From: Nemertoderma westbladi
Taxonomy: Eukaryota; Xenacoelomorpha; Nemertodermatida; Nemertodermatidae
DNA: 64,000 nt
NCBI GenBank assembly: GCA_032718475.1
Contig: JAUCBJ010005626.1
Span: 27,387 to 91,386 of the forward strand
Direction: 5' to 3'
Position 1 is the first letter of the stretch, and every line of letters starts with the position of its first letter. Below the pieces are notes generated by a model. The model saw only the letters and a program-made list of their open reading frames with translations, was not told where the DNA came from and searched no databases. This document shows, one piece after another, positions 29,301 to 35,452 of this stretch. The position numbers and the translations under genes were made by a program.

Positions 29301-32300
29301 AGAAAACTGAACCACGGAACGGGAACCAACAGCTATTTTAGTAGTAGACTCAATGAATCATTATTCATTTCACCAATTATAATAGGAGGCTTGTACGTAC
29401 ATTGGTTGCTTCCGATGTTTTTATTAGGCTAACTGAGAATGTATTAGGTATAAATAATTAGTGGCTCGCCCCACACCAAATGATGTGGAGTATTCCTCCC
29501 CAATAAACGGCTTTAGTTTATAGCTGAATTAAATACCGTAAGGCCTAATTAATTAATACTTAGATGATATTTAAGATTGCAGGATGTACCTTACGGTTGA
29601 ATAAGGTAAAAAACAAGCATTAAGGCAGTAATGCATGGCCTACTTTTCACTTTTTAAAAATTCACCTTTCAACTTTTTCGATTTCCTAAACAAAATTGTG
29701 ATTTTCTAAATTTTTTTCTGACCGTTTAGAATCTTTTCACAGTGAATATTATTTAAAAAAACCATGCCTGGGGCACATGCCTCACTGGCCTCATTGTAAA
29801 TCTGGGCGTGGAAATACTGCTGGAAATGCATTTTATTTATCAATCCTCCTCATCATGAATATAATTAATTGTAGTGTCAAAAGACGCGCAAAGACTCTCC
29901 GCTTTCAATTGATATAAGCCACGTCTGAAATGATTGAGATTTAATAAGTATTTTAATGAATCTAAAATCACCCCGCATAGAAAAACCAATATAAGAAATT
30001 ATCAGAGACACTGCGTAGTGACGTCAAATATGTAGCAGCCAATCACAGCCGATTTTCAAAATTGGCCTCCCGCGCTTACTTAAACCCATTTTCTACTGTA
30101 TATTACTATATACAAATCTAATTTAAAAAGTAGATTCAATTAAATAGCCAGCACTTTTGGACCTTCACACTTACTACAGTACAGCTTTAAGTGACGTTGT
30201 TACTGGGAAGCATAGCACGATAAATAATAATGTCTCTTTCAAAATCCTGATGTACCTGCTTGACTTGAAAAAATGCCTCCAATGTTTGAATAAATCTGAG
30301 ATCCTTATCATACCTCAGTTTACAAGATAAATATACAACGGTTTCCAAAGAGGACATTGCTTTGAGAGTATCTAACAAATCATTAAATGTATCTTCAATA
30401 TAAATAATATCTGCGCCCAAGATAACATCATATTGAACGATGTTATTATCCAGTTTTTTTCCCCAAACTAATAAATCAGCTGAAAGACTTCCGTGTGTAA
30501 TAGGAATATCATTGTTTAACCGGATATTTTCTTGTATCAGCGGTATTGCTAAACTGCGATCAGTTGCCGTGACCCGTGCAGCAAACCGAGAGGCAACAAT
30601 GGCCACCATACCGGTACCAGATCCCAGCTCCAACACACTCTTTCCTCCTACAATCGAAGGGTGGTCAATGATATAGGCTGCTAGCACGATTGCGGCATCC
30701 CACACAACCCCGGCCACTCCCAAAGACTGCCACTCCTGTTTAATGCTCACCGATAAATCTTTTTTCATTTTAATATTTCGGATAGGTTTATGGAATAGGG
30801 ACATTTCGTCGAATTCTTTATAAACAATAACCGCTTGAGACTCCATTGTATCGTGGCAACTACCAGTAGTAGTAACGGTACCGGTACAAAAAATATTTAC
30901 AGCATTGGAAAACGATATCATAAACAAAATATCTGTCAAATATATATGGCAATCCATTAAGTAGGCCTACCGTAGTAGAAACTAGAAGGAAAGTAGGTAC
31001 ACGCGTACACCGACCCACGGCCGACTACTATTCTTTCTGTAATCCTAGGCCTACTACTGTACTACTACAGTACAGCAGAACTAATCTGCTAATCTCTGAA
31101 TCTGCTAAAAGTATAACATGGTGCACATAACAGTAGGCCTATAATAGCAGGACAGGGTAGAGATAGGCCTACAATCTCCGCAATATGTCTGCTCTGCACT
31201 GATGCATGCAGGCATCTGTATGTAGAGGCTAGTATAATAGCAAGATAGGGCGCCATTCATGCCTAAAGTCAATGAGTTTCTCTGTGGGAGTTCTCAGAGA
31301 TTTTCTGGCCGCGTTAGCATTCACCTTTGAACAGCGCCGCATAGTGAAATAGTACATTTACAGAGTTGCGATTTACATTAATTGAAACGCCAAATTCATA
31401 CAACGATTTACACAATCTGTTTCAGACAACTACTGTATATGCAAACATGGTGGTCTTCCATAGCAGCTTCACCTAAGGGTAATCTCTATTCCAAACACCA
31501 ATTCAAGAAAGAAAAATGTATTATTGCTCTAGCAGACAAACCTAATGCACGGAAGGCATTTTCCCGCTTCCGCTGTGGCTCTCACGATTTAAGAATTGAA
31601 TCAGGGAGGTGGTATAATGAACCTCGGGAAGAAAGATTGTGTGTTTTATGTGGCACAAATGAGATTGAAGACGAGATGCACTTCTTATTAAAATGCAATT
31701 GTTTTCATGACCTTCGAATTCAATTTATAAATAGTAGATACCACCAGAGACCAACACTGGCCAAATTTAGTGAATTAATGCAAGGCCTATCTCAGCGCGA
31801 TTTAATTATTAAAAATCTAGCATTGTTTGTCTTTTTGGCGATGAAAAGACGACATACGTTTTTCAGTCAGTGCGTTATAAAAACGCATGGAAAAGCCCAC
31901 AATAATTGGTATAGGCGAAAGAATGGAATTGAAAATTTGAAAATATTAAAAATAAATTTATATAATTTGATGTTGGTCAGTATTATAATTAAATAATTCG
32001 TAATTTATTAATAATATATGCTACTCGTCCCGTTTATGTGCAATTTCAAAATGTATATTTGCATGGTATATATCTACAGTATTTCTTAAGAAAGTTAGTT
32101 TAAATAGTTATACATTTTGTATACTACCGGTAATGGGTCAATGGGTGTGTTCTTATAACCGTTCTTCTTATAAAATATGTCAATATCGTAAACATGTGCT
32201 TGTACAATTTTATATATAAATATATTTTTTTTGGCGCTGGGCTCTGCTAACTTTATTTAACTAACTGAATTATTATGTAGAGTAATATTATACGTGAGTG

Positions 32301-34500
32301 GTGGTGGTAGTAAAACTACTAGAGACAGGTCAATTAATTGGTTATGTAACGTTACCGTACCGTAAATTTTGTTACTGTCAACAATAGCCAAATGTAGCTT
32401 GTTGGTAAATTAAATAATAATTATAATAATTAATAATAACAGATTTACAGAGATCGTTTGTGCCGGAACTAAAGGAAAACTCGGTCCGAGTTCGAAATAG
32501 GAGTAGTTTCAAGTACGAGTTCTCAGTTCGAGTTGGTAAACATTGCAAAAATTTTAAATTCACGGAAGTTTAATAAAGACTCTACGACAGAGAGAGTAAG
32601 GAGAGTACACCCTCTGTAAAAATGTAAAAATTTTTATTGCTTCTAGAGCCAAATTTAATGGGGATTTCAAATCTGAAAACCCCTTAGAGAGATCTCTTTT
32701 AGTTCTCGTGTTATCGTGAAATATCTGTCTTCTGTCCGCCATTTCTTAACTATTTGAATATTAATATTGCTGCCCTGCCCCTGCCCATCACTCGCACCTC
32801 ATACAGTAAGTAGTACCATTATTTTGCAGGATATTAAAATGGTCGGTACAAGGAGGGGTACTGCTGTTGTCATATACCCTATTCCGGATGGTACTTCGAT
32901 CTAAGATGTATCATTCATATAGGAAACAGTACTGGCGTCTATTGGCCAATCCGGGGCCGGACATAGTTGTATGTGATGAAGGTCACATAATGAGGTTGGT
33001 AATCTTTTACGGTAATATACACCATGTCCCAGAACATACACCATGTCCCAGAATATACACCATGTCCCAGAATATACACCATGTCCCAGAATATACACCA
33101 TGTCCCAGAACATACTGTAGTGTCGTAATTCAGGGACACCCCCCCCCCCCCCCCCCCTAATTTTTCTACAAATCTTAATGAGATTGCATGAAATTTGAAA
33201 CAGAGATAGTTTTACCTCCCGACCCGGCCACTGACTGGGTGAGCCAGAATTTTTGTTTTTGCTTTCGATCTTTAGCTACAAGCGTTTAAAAAAGTGTATA
33301 TGGCGATATTACACCAATCCCACCGCATTTGGTATTCTACCTAATACTGTACAATAGCTGTTTGTTGGTACGAATAGAAAGCTGTCCATGCAAGGATACC
33401 AAATATGTAACACAATTTGAATTTCGTTGAAAAATAGCTGAGATATGAGTGTTCAAATGTGGCATAGTAATGCACCTTCGCGAGGCTATTTCATTCTATT
33501 CAATAAATACTCAATATTCTGGAACATTTTTTTGAATGTAAGAATAGGCTACGTACGAGCTTTGTTGCTCAGCTATGAATTTGGATAAACAAAATATTCC
33601 AGAATAATATAATGCATTTATTAAATAGAATAAAATAGCCTTGCGCAGTCACTGAATCAGTCTGGAGTCAATGTCACTGAATTACGACACTATATTCTGG
33701 GACATGGTGTATGGTTGGATAACTACTTATAATAAAATAATGTAATAAATTTAATAATAAAATAAAATACAATATATTGCCTTCATTTCCGTGGTTACGT
33801 GTTCAACAGAGGTAACAAAGATGGGAGCGCTTTCGAGTGCCTCAGATGTTTCGTATTTAACATAGTAAATGTTTTAATATATAATATAATTATAGTGCAA
33901 TATGCAATATAATAACGCTCTTCATGGCATAATTAAGCAATTTTGTGCTTCTCTATTCGCTATATAGTTTAATTATTAACTGCTTTGGCATTGTATAGCA
34001 CTTTATTGCATTCTGATGTAATTTCACGAGCCTAACGAGCAAGGATAATAATAGAACGAGGATGGGAATGCAATAAAGTAGCCATAACTATTGATAATGC
34101 AATATACTGTATGTAATTTTAATTGCATTCATTTTCGTTTATTTTCTATCAATAAACTTGCTTCCAACTAGAATCTAACAGTAAATTGAACAGTAATTAA
34201 CAGTTGTAGGGTATACTGTACATCTTTTTATACTTAACAATGTGATGTGTTTTACATTTTGTCTTTTGACTTTGACTTTTACTCTTTAGTGTGAACGCGA
34301 CATTGTTATTATTTTAAAAATTCTAGAACATGTTTATTTATTCTAGATATTTTTCAAAAGAAAATATTATTCTAATTTCTGATTTACACTTTCGATTCTC
34401 AGGAACGAAAAAAGTGCTATAACCAAAGCTCTTAACACGATAAAGACAAGAAGACGGCTTGTGCTAACTGGAACGCCATTGCAGAACAATTTGGGAGAAT
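2289..34500 (+). CDS. ATRX: ATRX/XNP-like SNF2 chromatin remodeller, 8 exons, 3' part not found
   Basis: Predicted exons: 2289-2322, 3156-4891, 11659-11818, 12665-12745, 15794-16047, 19725-19906, 32830-32994, 34403-34500. All junctions are GT-AG and all phases agree, giving about 903 codons. ATRX proteins are nuclear ATP-dependent remodellers of the SNF2 superfamily, linked to histone H3.3 and heterochromatin. What is seen: an acidic, serine-rich N-terminal exon ending SSSDEDDIPLK; a basic IRRIIDENLKTET stretch; KPHQIDGVEFMWD; motif I CMGLGKTLQ (about 748-755); Ia VPYNTVMNW; motif II DEGH (865-868); motif III LTGTPLQNN (892-900). The wording of these blocks matches ATRX better than its relative RAD54L2/ARIP4. 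No ADD zinc-finger domain is visible upstream. The helicase C-terminal lobe was not found downstream. The remaining uncertainty is the first exon and whether the gene is complete outside what I recognise. Confidence 0.85.
2323..3155. other. Predicted first intron, no features
   Basis: Contains a 76-bp direct duplication (about 2395-2471, word AACATAGCAGTAAGAAAGGG) and a G homopolymer of about 19 at 2528-2546. Nothing coding is seen. Confidence 0.5.
3156..4891 (+). CDS. ATRX: ATRX-like exon: large low-complexity N-terminal region
   Basis: The open frame extends upstream to an ATG at 3098, but a pyrimidine-rich stretch ending TTAG at 3155 makes an acceptor there more likely. The donor is AAAG|GTAAGG at 4891. 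The exon codes about 578 residues rich in Ser, Asn, Ile and Pro, with an acidic serine cluster SSSSDEDDIPLK at its end. Long poorly conserved exons of this kind are normal for ATRX N-terminal halves. The first residues (PRSPYFPGLEAI) match nothing I know. Confidence 0.75.
5780..6290. mobile_element. TIR element pair with TAGTGTTTAAA termini (non-autonomous, hAT-like?)
   Basis: The body is a run of GATCCCGATCC-type words. One element spans about 5870-6285, with ends TAGTGTTTAAATGGGATC and, in inverse, GATCCCGTTTAAACACTA. A second, truncated copy in the same orientation (about 5795-5862) ends in the same CTGTTTAAACACTA, so two termini lie almost back to back across ATATATT. The TAG...CTA ends are compatible with hAT-type non-autonomous elements, but no clear 8-bp target duplication is visible. 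No transposase is encoded. Confidence 0.6.
7320..10782 (-). mobile_element. Decayed LINE (APE endonuclease + reverse transcriptase + C-terminal Cys/His region)
   Basis: Read on the minus strand from 10780. Endonuclease start with FYNINSATHH, FLSETKM and RGGVSVLINN; further endonuclease text (PPNEDNSNFNDDELF near 10.4 kb; SINPSDHKM near 9.75 kb); reverse transcriptase blocks ETKNYRPISLVATLAKI, FLDFQGVFDKVSHKM, GIRHGSPLSAILY and HADD where YADD is expected; then a C-terminal TRFHVGSYNL...HYIFHC region found in CR1/L2-like LINEs of invertebrates. Frameshifts and stops break it into at least eight pieces, and DNA at about 9.84-10.3 kb seems inserted. It is dead. The clade is not assigned with certainty. 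Confidence 0.85.
11659..11818 (+). CDS. ATRX: ATRX-like exon: basic helical segment before the ATPase
   Basis: Phase-0 acceptor (TGATTTAG) and phase-1 donor (TTAG|GTAAGT). It encodes ISKRAPTAFISKSQKRK then DIRRIIDENLKTETNN, corresponding to the charged helical stretch that precedes the SNF2 domain in ATRX proteins. Confidence 0.75.
11819..12664. other. ATRX intron holding a diverged copy of a TIR element
   Basis: About 12190-12390 matches, word by word, the middle of the elements at 33.1-33.7 and 48.8-49.2 kb: a TACCAATGGAAAG word, then ATAGCTGAGATATGGGCATTC and TTCTGGAACAT. Its ends are not recognisable. The rest is AT-rich with no coding signal. Confidence 0.5.
12665..12745 (+). CDS. ATRX: ATRX-like exon, 27 codons
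   Basis: Symmetric phase 1-1 exon between TTGTTAG and GAAG|GTGAGT. It encodes GIYHSLGIQRALYSE and further charged residues. It is in frame with both neighbours; the sequence itself is poorly conserved, so support comes mainly from splice signals and phase. Confidence 0.65.
12746..15793. other. ATRX intron; AT-rich, with one transposon-type pseudogene
   Basis: Holds a (TA)n tract at about 13350-13366 and the pseudogene at 14.1-15.1 kb. The part near 15280-15350 (CATGTTCAACCTAAGTCCTG then TTTAAAT) resembles the tail of the tRNA-like SINE at 49.26-49.42 kb. Nothing else is recognised. Confidence 0.4.
14100..15095 (-). pseudogene. Broken transposon-type gene with SDGPSSEFKN and HGKGTVDGIG motifs
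   Basis: Minus-strand reading from about 15090 gives, in several frames, SDCWRGTCNICQNG, a W-rich ASWRQWKKDVNG, then NYSCEYQNKVQSVLWMRQSV, then IFWSDGPSSEFKNCFMADI, then THGKGTVDGIGRSAKSV and SDAFGISKS. In repeat-rich invertebrate genomes, blocks of the form SDG..SQ.KN followed by HGKG.VDG.GG occur together in one recurrent multi-copy protein, whose role is uncharacterised to my knowledge. At least three frameshifts and stops separate the blocks, so this is a dead copy lying inside an ATRX intron. Confidence 0.55.
15794..16047 (+). CDS. ATRX: ATRX-like exon: start of SNF2 ATPase, motif I
   Basis: Carries LKPHQIDGVEFMWDCL and the nucleotide-binding motif HCMGLGKTLQ at its end, immediately followed by the donor CTGCAG|GTTAGT. 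Between the two blocks is an insert (NIQPVSQSRYQNQ) in the same place as the variable loop of ATRX. This exon gives the strongest family match. Confidence 0.9.
16091..17631. mobile_element. 1.5-kb inverted-repeat (foldback) element with a 12-bp flanking repeat
   Basis: The left arm (about 16157-16806) and right arm (about 16953-17617) are reverse complements over roughly 650 bp with scattered mismatches. The arm tips read CTTCAGGGATAATGACTGCA on the left and the inverse on the right, and the arms join through a spacer of about 145 bp. ACCTAATAATAT stands at 16091-16102 and again at 17620-17631, compatible with a target duplication. No open frame of note exists inside. It lies wholly in an ATRX intron. 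Confidence 0.8.
17664..17760. repeat. Short imperfect palindrome (MITE-like hairpin)
   Basis: CTGAAAACCGTT...TTCACC on the left pairs with GGTGAAATTTAAAACGGTTT on the right, around a nearly symmetric centre GCCAAAGATA/ATATCTCTGGC. It lies just beyond the big foldback element. Confidence 0.65.
17760..19724. other. ATRX intron, AT-rich, nothing recognised
   Basis: Includes GGTTGCCATGGTAAC-type words near 18.6-18.8 kb that recur at 37.6 and 40.3 kb, and an (AT)n tract at about 19437-19454. The plus-strand ORF at 18090-18299 is compositionally AT-rich with no domain. Confidence 0.4.
19725..19906 (+). CDS. ATRX: ATRX-like exon: SNF2 motif Ia
   Basis: Starts with VITLLHTVLSNL, continuing directly from motif I, and contains CLCIVPYNTVMNWKQEF, the SNF2 Ia region. 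The acceptor is TTTTAACAG and the donor GATAG|GTAAGTG. Ends in phase 2. Confidence 0.9.
20640..20897 (-). mobile_element. 3'-end fragment of the same LINE family as 50.9-53.2 kb
   Basis: Aligns with 50.91-51.12 kb: GAATGCTCTGCCAGCTTGTC, CGCCACAACTCC, TAGATCATCCGCAT, CAGTGTCCTTTAAGATGCGT, CTCAAGAAAGTCATGGG and GCACTAGCTGGTCCTCA. It therefore encodes the last residues of the reverse-transcriptase ORF on the minus strand. Just outside the 3' end is TACTACAGTACTATCGGCAT, a shortened unit of the 35-bp minisatellite found at 43.5-46 kb. Confidence 0.8.
22066..22262 (+). repeat. MITE-like repeat ending in TGTGGGGCGAGCCAC (copy 1)
   Basis: Runs from GTGGGGCGAGCCACGAAGTG through TCAACCTGTCGTTCTGTCGC and CAAACTTGGTACACATGTTG to the word CAAGTAGAATTTCCGTGTGG. 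The same words occur in inverse order and strand at 27472-27668. The middle part also resembles 25440-25560. No coding. Confidence 0.75.
22710..22990 (+). repeat. Interspersed repeat, C-rich (copy 1)
   Basis: Words such as ACGTTCGTGGGGCCTTCGCG, GAGCGACTGTATCACAAAAT, CATAACCGCGACATCTACCA and GTCCTGTTTTGTATTTAAAT recur in reverse complement at 28222-28610. A C/A-rich stretch sits where the other copy has a G homopolymer. Confidence 0.75.
23236..23790. mobile_element. MITE with about 100-bp terminal inverted repeats
   Basis: The left end (GGGTTTAAGTAAGCATGGGA, GGCTGTAATTGGCTGCTACA, TTGACGTCACTAC) and the right end (AATTACAGCCGATTTTCAAA, GGGCTTACTTAAACCC) are inverse copies. A half copy lies at 29800-30091. 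The interior is AT-rich with no coding. Confidence 0.75.
24180..25040 (-). pseudogene. LINE ORF1-like remnant with a C2..C2 zinc-finger-like motif
   Basis: Minus strand from 25040: a basic N-terminal part (MNTGTQQNQRLSQ... WDEEKEAK); after one frameshift KKRKPKPREWTTAKIECSHC, QSSWTEIE, NFLCGVCAAVKIESLEADN and a heptad-like RLQFENSKLERQL; then, after further breaks, EAQTVAMNAMRTVLETRLNN. The order of basic region, two CxxC pairs and coiled coil is that of some non-LTR ORF1 proteins. It may belong to the same element as the LINE tail at 20.6-20.9 kb, which is also on the minus strand, but that is inference. Confidence 0.45.
25845..26122. mobile_element. Small MITE with G/C-homopolymer in its terminal repeats
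   Basis: Left end GAAATCAAGAGATAGGAGG...GGGACTGGACGCAAAT; right end GCGTCCAGTCCC...CCCTATCTTGAAATC in inverse. The right terminus carries 22 consecutive C. Element length is about 270 bp; no coding. Confidence 0.65.
26237..26866 (-). other. CpG-rich block with broken open frames, unassigned
   Basis: Much richer in G, C and CpG than its surroundings. Minus-strand frames give readable stretches (TVRCIWTRAAELLQEV; IMPHSGHPPWSAVGRV; GRKLREFYCSTGVNRSG) in three different frames with stops between them. I do not recognise the protein. It could be a decayed gene or transposon piece, or non-coding CpG-rich DNA such as a promoter. Confidence 0.3.
27472..27668 (-). repeat. MITE-like repeat ending in GTGGCTCGCCCCACA (copy 2, inverted)
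   Basis: Reverse complement of 22066-22262, with roughly nine in ten bases shared by eye; ends with CACTTCGTGGCTCGCCCCAC. The terminal motif GTGGCTCGCCCCACA recurs at about 29461, 38605 and 39220, which points to a family with a conserved end. Confidence 0.75.
28222..28610 (-). repeat. Interspersed repeat, G-rich (copy 2, inverted)
   Basis: Reverse complement of 22710-22990, including ATGTCGCGGTTATGTATTGG and TGATACAGTCGCTCAATTTT. Its left part (TATAAACCACCTGGCTT and preceding words) is tandemly duplicated at 28060-28200. No coding. Confidence 0.75.
29800..30091. mobile_element. Half copy of the 23.2-23.8-kb MITE
   Basis: Shares ACTTTCAATTGATA-like words, TCTAAAATCACCC, CAATATAAGAAATTATCAG, CACTGCGTAGTGACGTCAAA, CAGCCGATTTTCAAAATTG and the end GCGCTTACTTAAACCC with the right half of the element at 23236-23790. 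It ends about 100 bp past the stop codon of METTL21A. Confidence 0.7.
30187..30846 (-). CDS. METTL21A: METTL21A-type protein-lysine methyltransferase, single exon
   Basis: 219 codons starting at the ATG at 30846. An upstream in-frame ATG at 30957 would add 37 residues unlike the family, while the shorter form has the usual METTL21A length (about 218). Family enzymes are S-adenosylmethionine-dependent methyltransferases of the seven-beta-strand class; METTL21A trimethylates a lysine in Hsp70 chaperones in the cytosol. Seen: QEWQSLGVAGVVWDAA (37-52), SAM-binding motif I LELGSGTGMV (72-81), acidic loop TATDR (93-97), and DVILGADIIYIED (140-152), the family's motif around the active site. The frame is intact and uninterrupted. 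It lies inside the largest ATRX intron on the opposite strand. Absence of introns could mean an ancient retrocopy or intron loss. Confidence 0.92.
   Translation of the reverse strand: MESQAVIVYKEFDEMSLFHKPIRNIKMKKDLSVSIKQEWQSLGVAGVVWDAAIVLAAYIIDHPSIVGGKSVLELGSGTGMVAIVASRFAARVTATDRSLAIPLIQENIRLNNDIPITHGSLSADLLVWGKKLDNNIVQYDVILGADIIYIEDTFNDLLDTLKAMSSLETVVYLSCKLRYDKDLRFIQTLEAFFQVKQVHQDFERDIIIYRAMLPSNNVT
31382..31996 (+). mobile_element. LINE C-terminal fragment (5'-truncated)
   Basis: A 204-codon open frame that begins without a plausible gene start and carries PNARKAFSRFRCGSHDLRIE, SGRWYNEPREERLCVLCG, NEIEDEMHFLLKCNCFHDLR and FLAMKRRHTFF. The arrangement R..RCGSH.L..E.GRW...R..R.C..C.....EDE.HFLL.C is the C-terminal Cys/His region of CR1/L2-like LINEs, the same region seen in the element at 7.3 kb. 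It is less decayed than that one, being open throughout. A host gene is unlikely. Confidence 0.75.
32560..32742 (-). CDS. Possible short coding exon, MADRRQ...
   Basis: The ATG stands in a strong context (A at -3, G at +4: AAGAAATGGCGGAC) and opens 60 codons beginning MADRRQIFHDNTRTKRD. No family is recognised, and the downstream part runs into repeat-like DNA (GAGTTCGAGTT words). It lies about 90 bp before an ATRX exon on the other strand. It may be a real small ORF, a first exon, or chance. Confidence 0.15.
   Translation of the reverse strand: MADRRQIFHDNTRTKRDLSKGFSDLKSPLNLALEAIKIFTFLQRVYSPYSLCRRVFIKLP
32830..32994 (+). CDS. ATRX: ATRX-like exon: SNF2 motif II (DEGH box)
   Basis: Encodes QGGVLLLSYTLFRM and NPGPDIVVCDEGHIMR. 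The DEGH tetrad is the Walker B box typical of the ATRX/ARIP4 subgroup. Acceptor ATTTTGCAG. The donor GAG|GTTGGTAA is weaker than the others and sits about 20 bp before a TIR element with a tandemly amplified end. Confidence 0.88.
33007..33718. mobile_element. TIR element with CACCATGTCCCAGAA end, left end tandemly amplified
   Basis: Left end: TATACACCATGTCCCAGAA, then ACTGTAGTGTCGTAATTCAG; right end in inverse: CTGAATTACGACACTATATT, then CTGGGACATGGTGTAT. The left 19 bp is repeated about six times in tandem (33009-33114), making short shadow ORFs. A 19-bp C homopolymer (33139-33157) lies inside. Related copies: 48.79-49.22 kb and, older, 12.19-12.39 kb. It starts about 15 bp after the donor of an ATRX exon. 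Confidence 0.75.
33719..34402. other. ATRX intron remainder
   Basis: AT-rich, no coding and no repeat family recognised, up to the TTCTCAG acceptor at 34402. Confidence 0.4.
34403..34500 (+). CDS. ATRX: ATRX-like exon: SNF2 motif III, last exon recognised
   Basis: Encodes NEKSAITKALNTIKTRRR followed by LVLTGTPLQNNLGE, matching the ATRX motif III region. Acceptor GATTCTCAG, donor GAAT|GTGAGT in phase 1. No following exon (motifs IV-VI) was recognised on the plus strand in the remaining 29.5 kb. Confidence 0.88.
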
Positions 34501-35309
34501 GTGAGTTAAGTTAATTGTGATTTATTGAAGTGGGTTTGTGAAATGAACTGAACTACGTTGCGGGTTTGATGTGTTGGCTACTATACTGACACTAATACAC
34601 ACAGTGTACAACACATTGAATAAACATATAAATATAACGTATTATTATATCCCATAGATTGTATTGAATTATGCTAGGGTTTGCTACTGTATATGTGTTT
34701 CGAGTGCTGAGCAAATCAAACGCACAAAAATAGTTCTTAATTTTAGTATAGTTATTAATACTGTATACTGTACCAATACTGTATCAATATGATTACCACG
34801 GTGACGAGAGCGCGATAATTCCTTCTTAAATTATCAGAAATATACTTTTTCATTTTTATTCATGCAATAATATATAATTACAGGCACGTTATTAATATTC
34901 AAGTAAAACTGTACAGGTGTAAACTTACAGTATGTTTGGTGATGAAGTTAGTTTTTAAATACATAGATTTGATTTAGCACATCATTGGTAGACTGGAGAC
35001 TCCGCCACTGACCATGATACCACTAAGAGCCCTTGATGTATCATCGACACCACGTAGCTACTTTTGCCACTGCTTATCTGTCTTTGTCTATTGTATGATA
35101 TAATTCATACAAAGTCATGGGGCCCCATATTCACTTATTCACATACTGTACATACTTAGATTTGAATTTTTGAATAAAATTATATATAATTTATAAATTA
35201 AGGACCGCCATCAAAATTTATAACAAACCCCACAACCAACATTCAATAATTCAATATAATGATCGTGACATAAAGTACCCAATAACGTCACAAGAACCCT
35301 CATTGCGGT
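34501..35309. other. Gap between the last ATRX exon and the ShKT gene stop
   Basis: AT-rich sequence in which I see no further ATRX exon. It should contain the 3' untranslated region of the minus-strand ShKT gene; the nearest minus-strand AATAAA is at about 34855-34860, with another near 34523. Confidence 0.35.
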
Positions 35310-35452
35310 TTAACCAGCGAGTTTACTACATGTATTACAGCTGGTCTGGCAGAAGCTGTACATCCACAATGTCTCCACAGGGTCGTCACACAATCCCATA
35401 GACGCCTTTACTGGGCAATCTCCATCCGCGTCTGGGTTATTAACGCAGTCAA
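35310..35452 (-). CDS. ShKT gene A last exon: ShKT domain 6 and stop
   Basis: 143 bp from acceptor TTATTTTTTAG to TAA at 35312-35310. Encodes NPDADGDCPVKASMGLC, DDPVETLWMYSFC and QTSCNTCSKLAG. It differs from the internal domains by a three-residue insertion before the aromatic block, a feature shared with the last exon of gene B. Confidence 0.85.

Larger units (their letters stand above)
19907..32829. other. 12.9-kb ATRX intron: nest of MITEs, LINE pieces and a nested gene
   Basis: Contains the LINE tail (20.6-20.9), at least four MITE families with copies in both orientations, a LINE ORF1-like remnant (24.2-25.0), a CpG-rich block (26.24-26.87), METTL21A (30.2-30.8, opposite strand) and a LINE C-terminus (31.4-32.0). 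It also holds G/C homopolymers at 21130-21153 and 26088-26109. Between these I recognise nothing. Confidence 0.6.

Noticed and set aside
30847-30957. 37-residue N-terminal extension of METTL21A
   Set aside because: The extension does not resemble the family, and the downstream ATG gives the usual family length and a start matching METTL21A layout.
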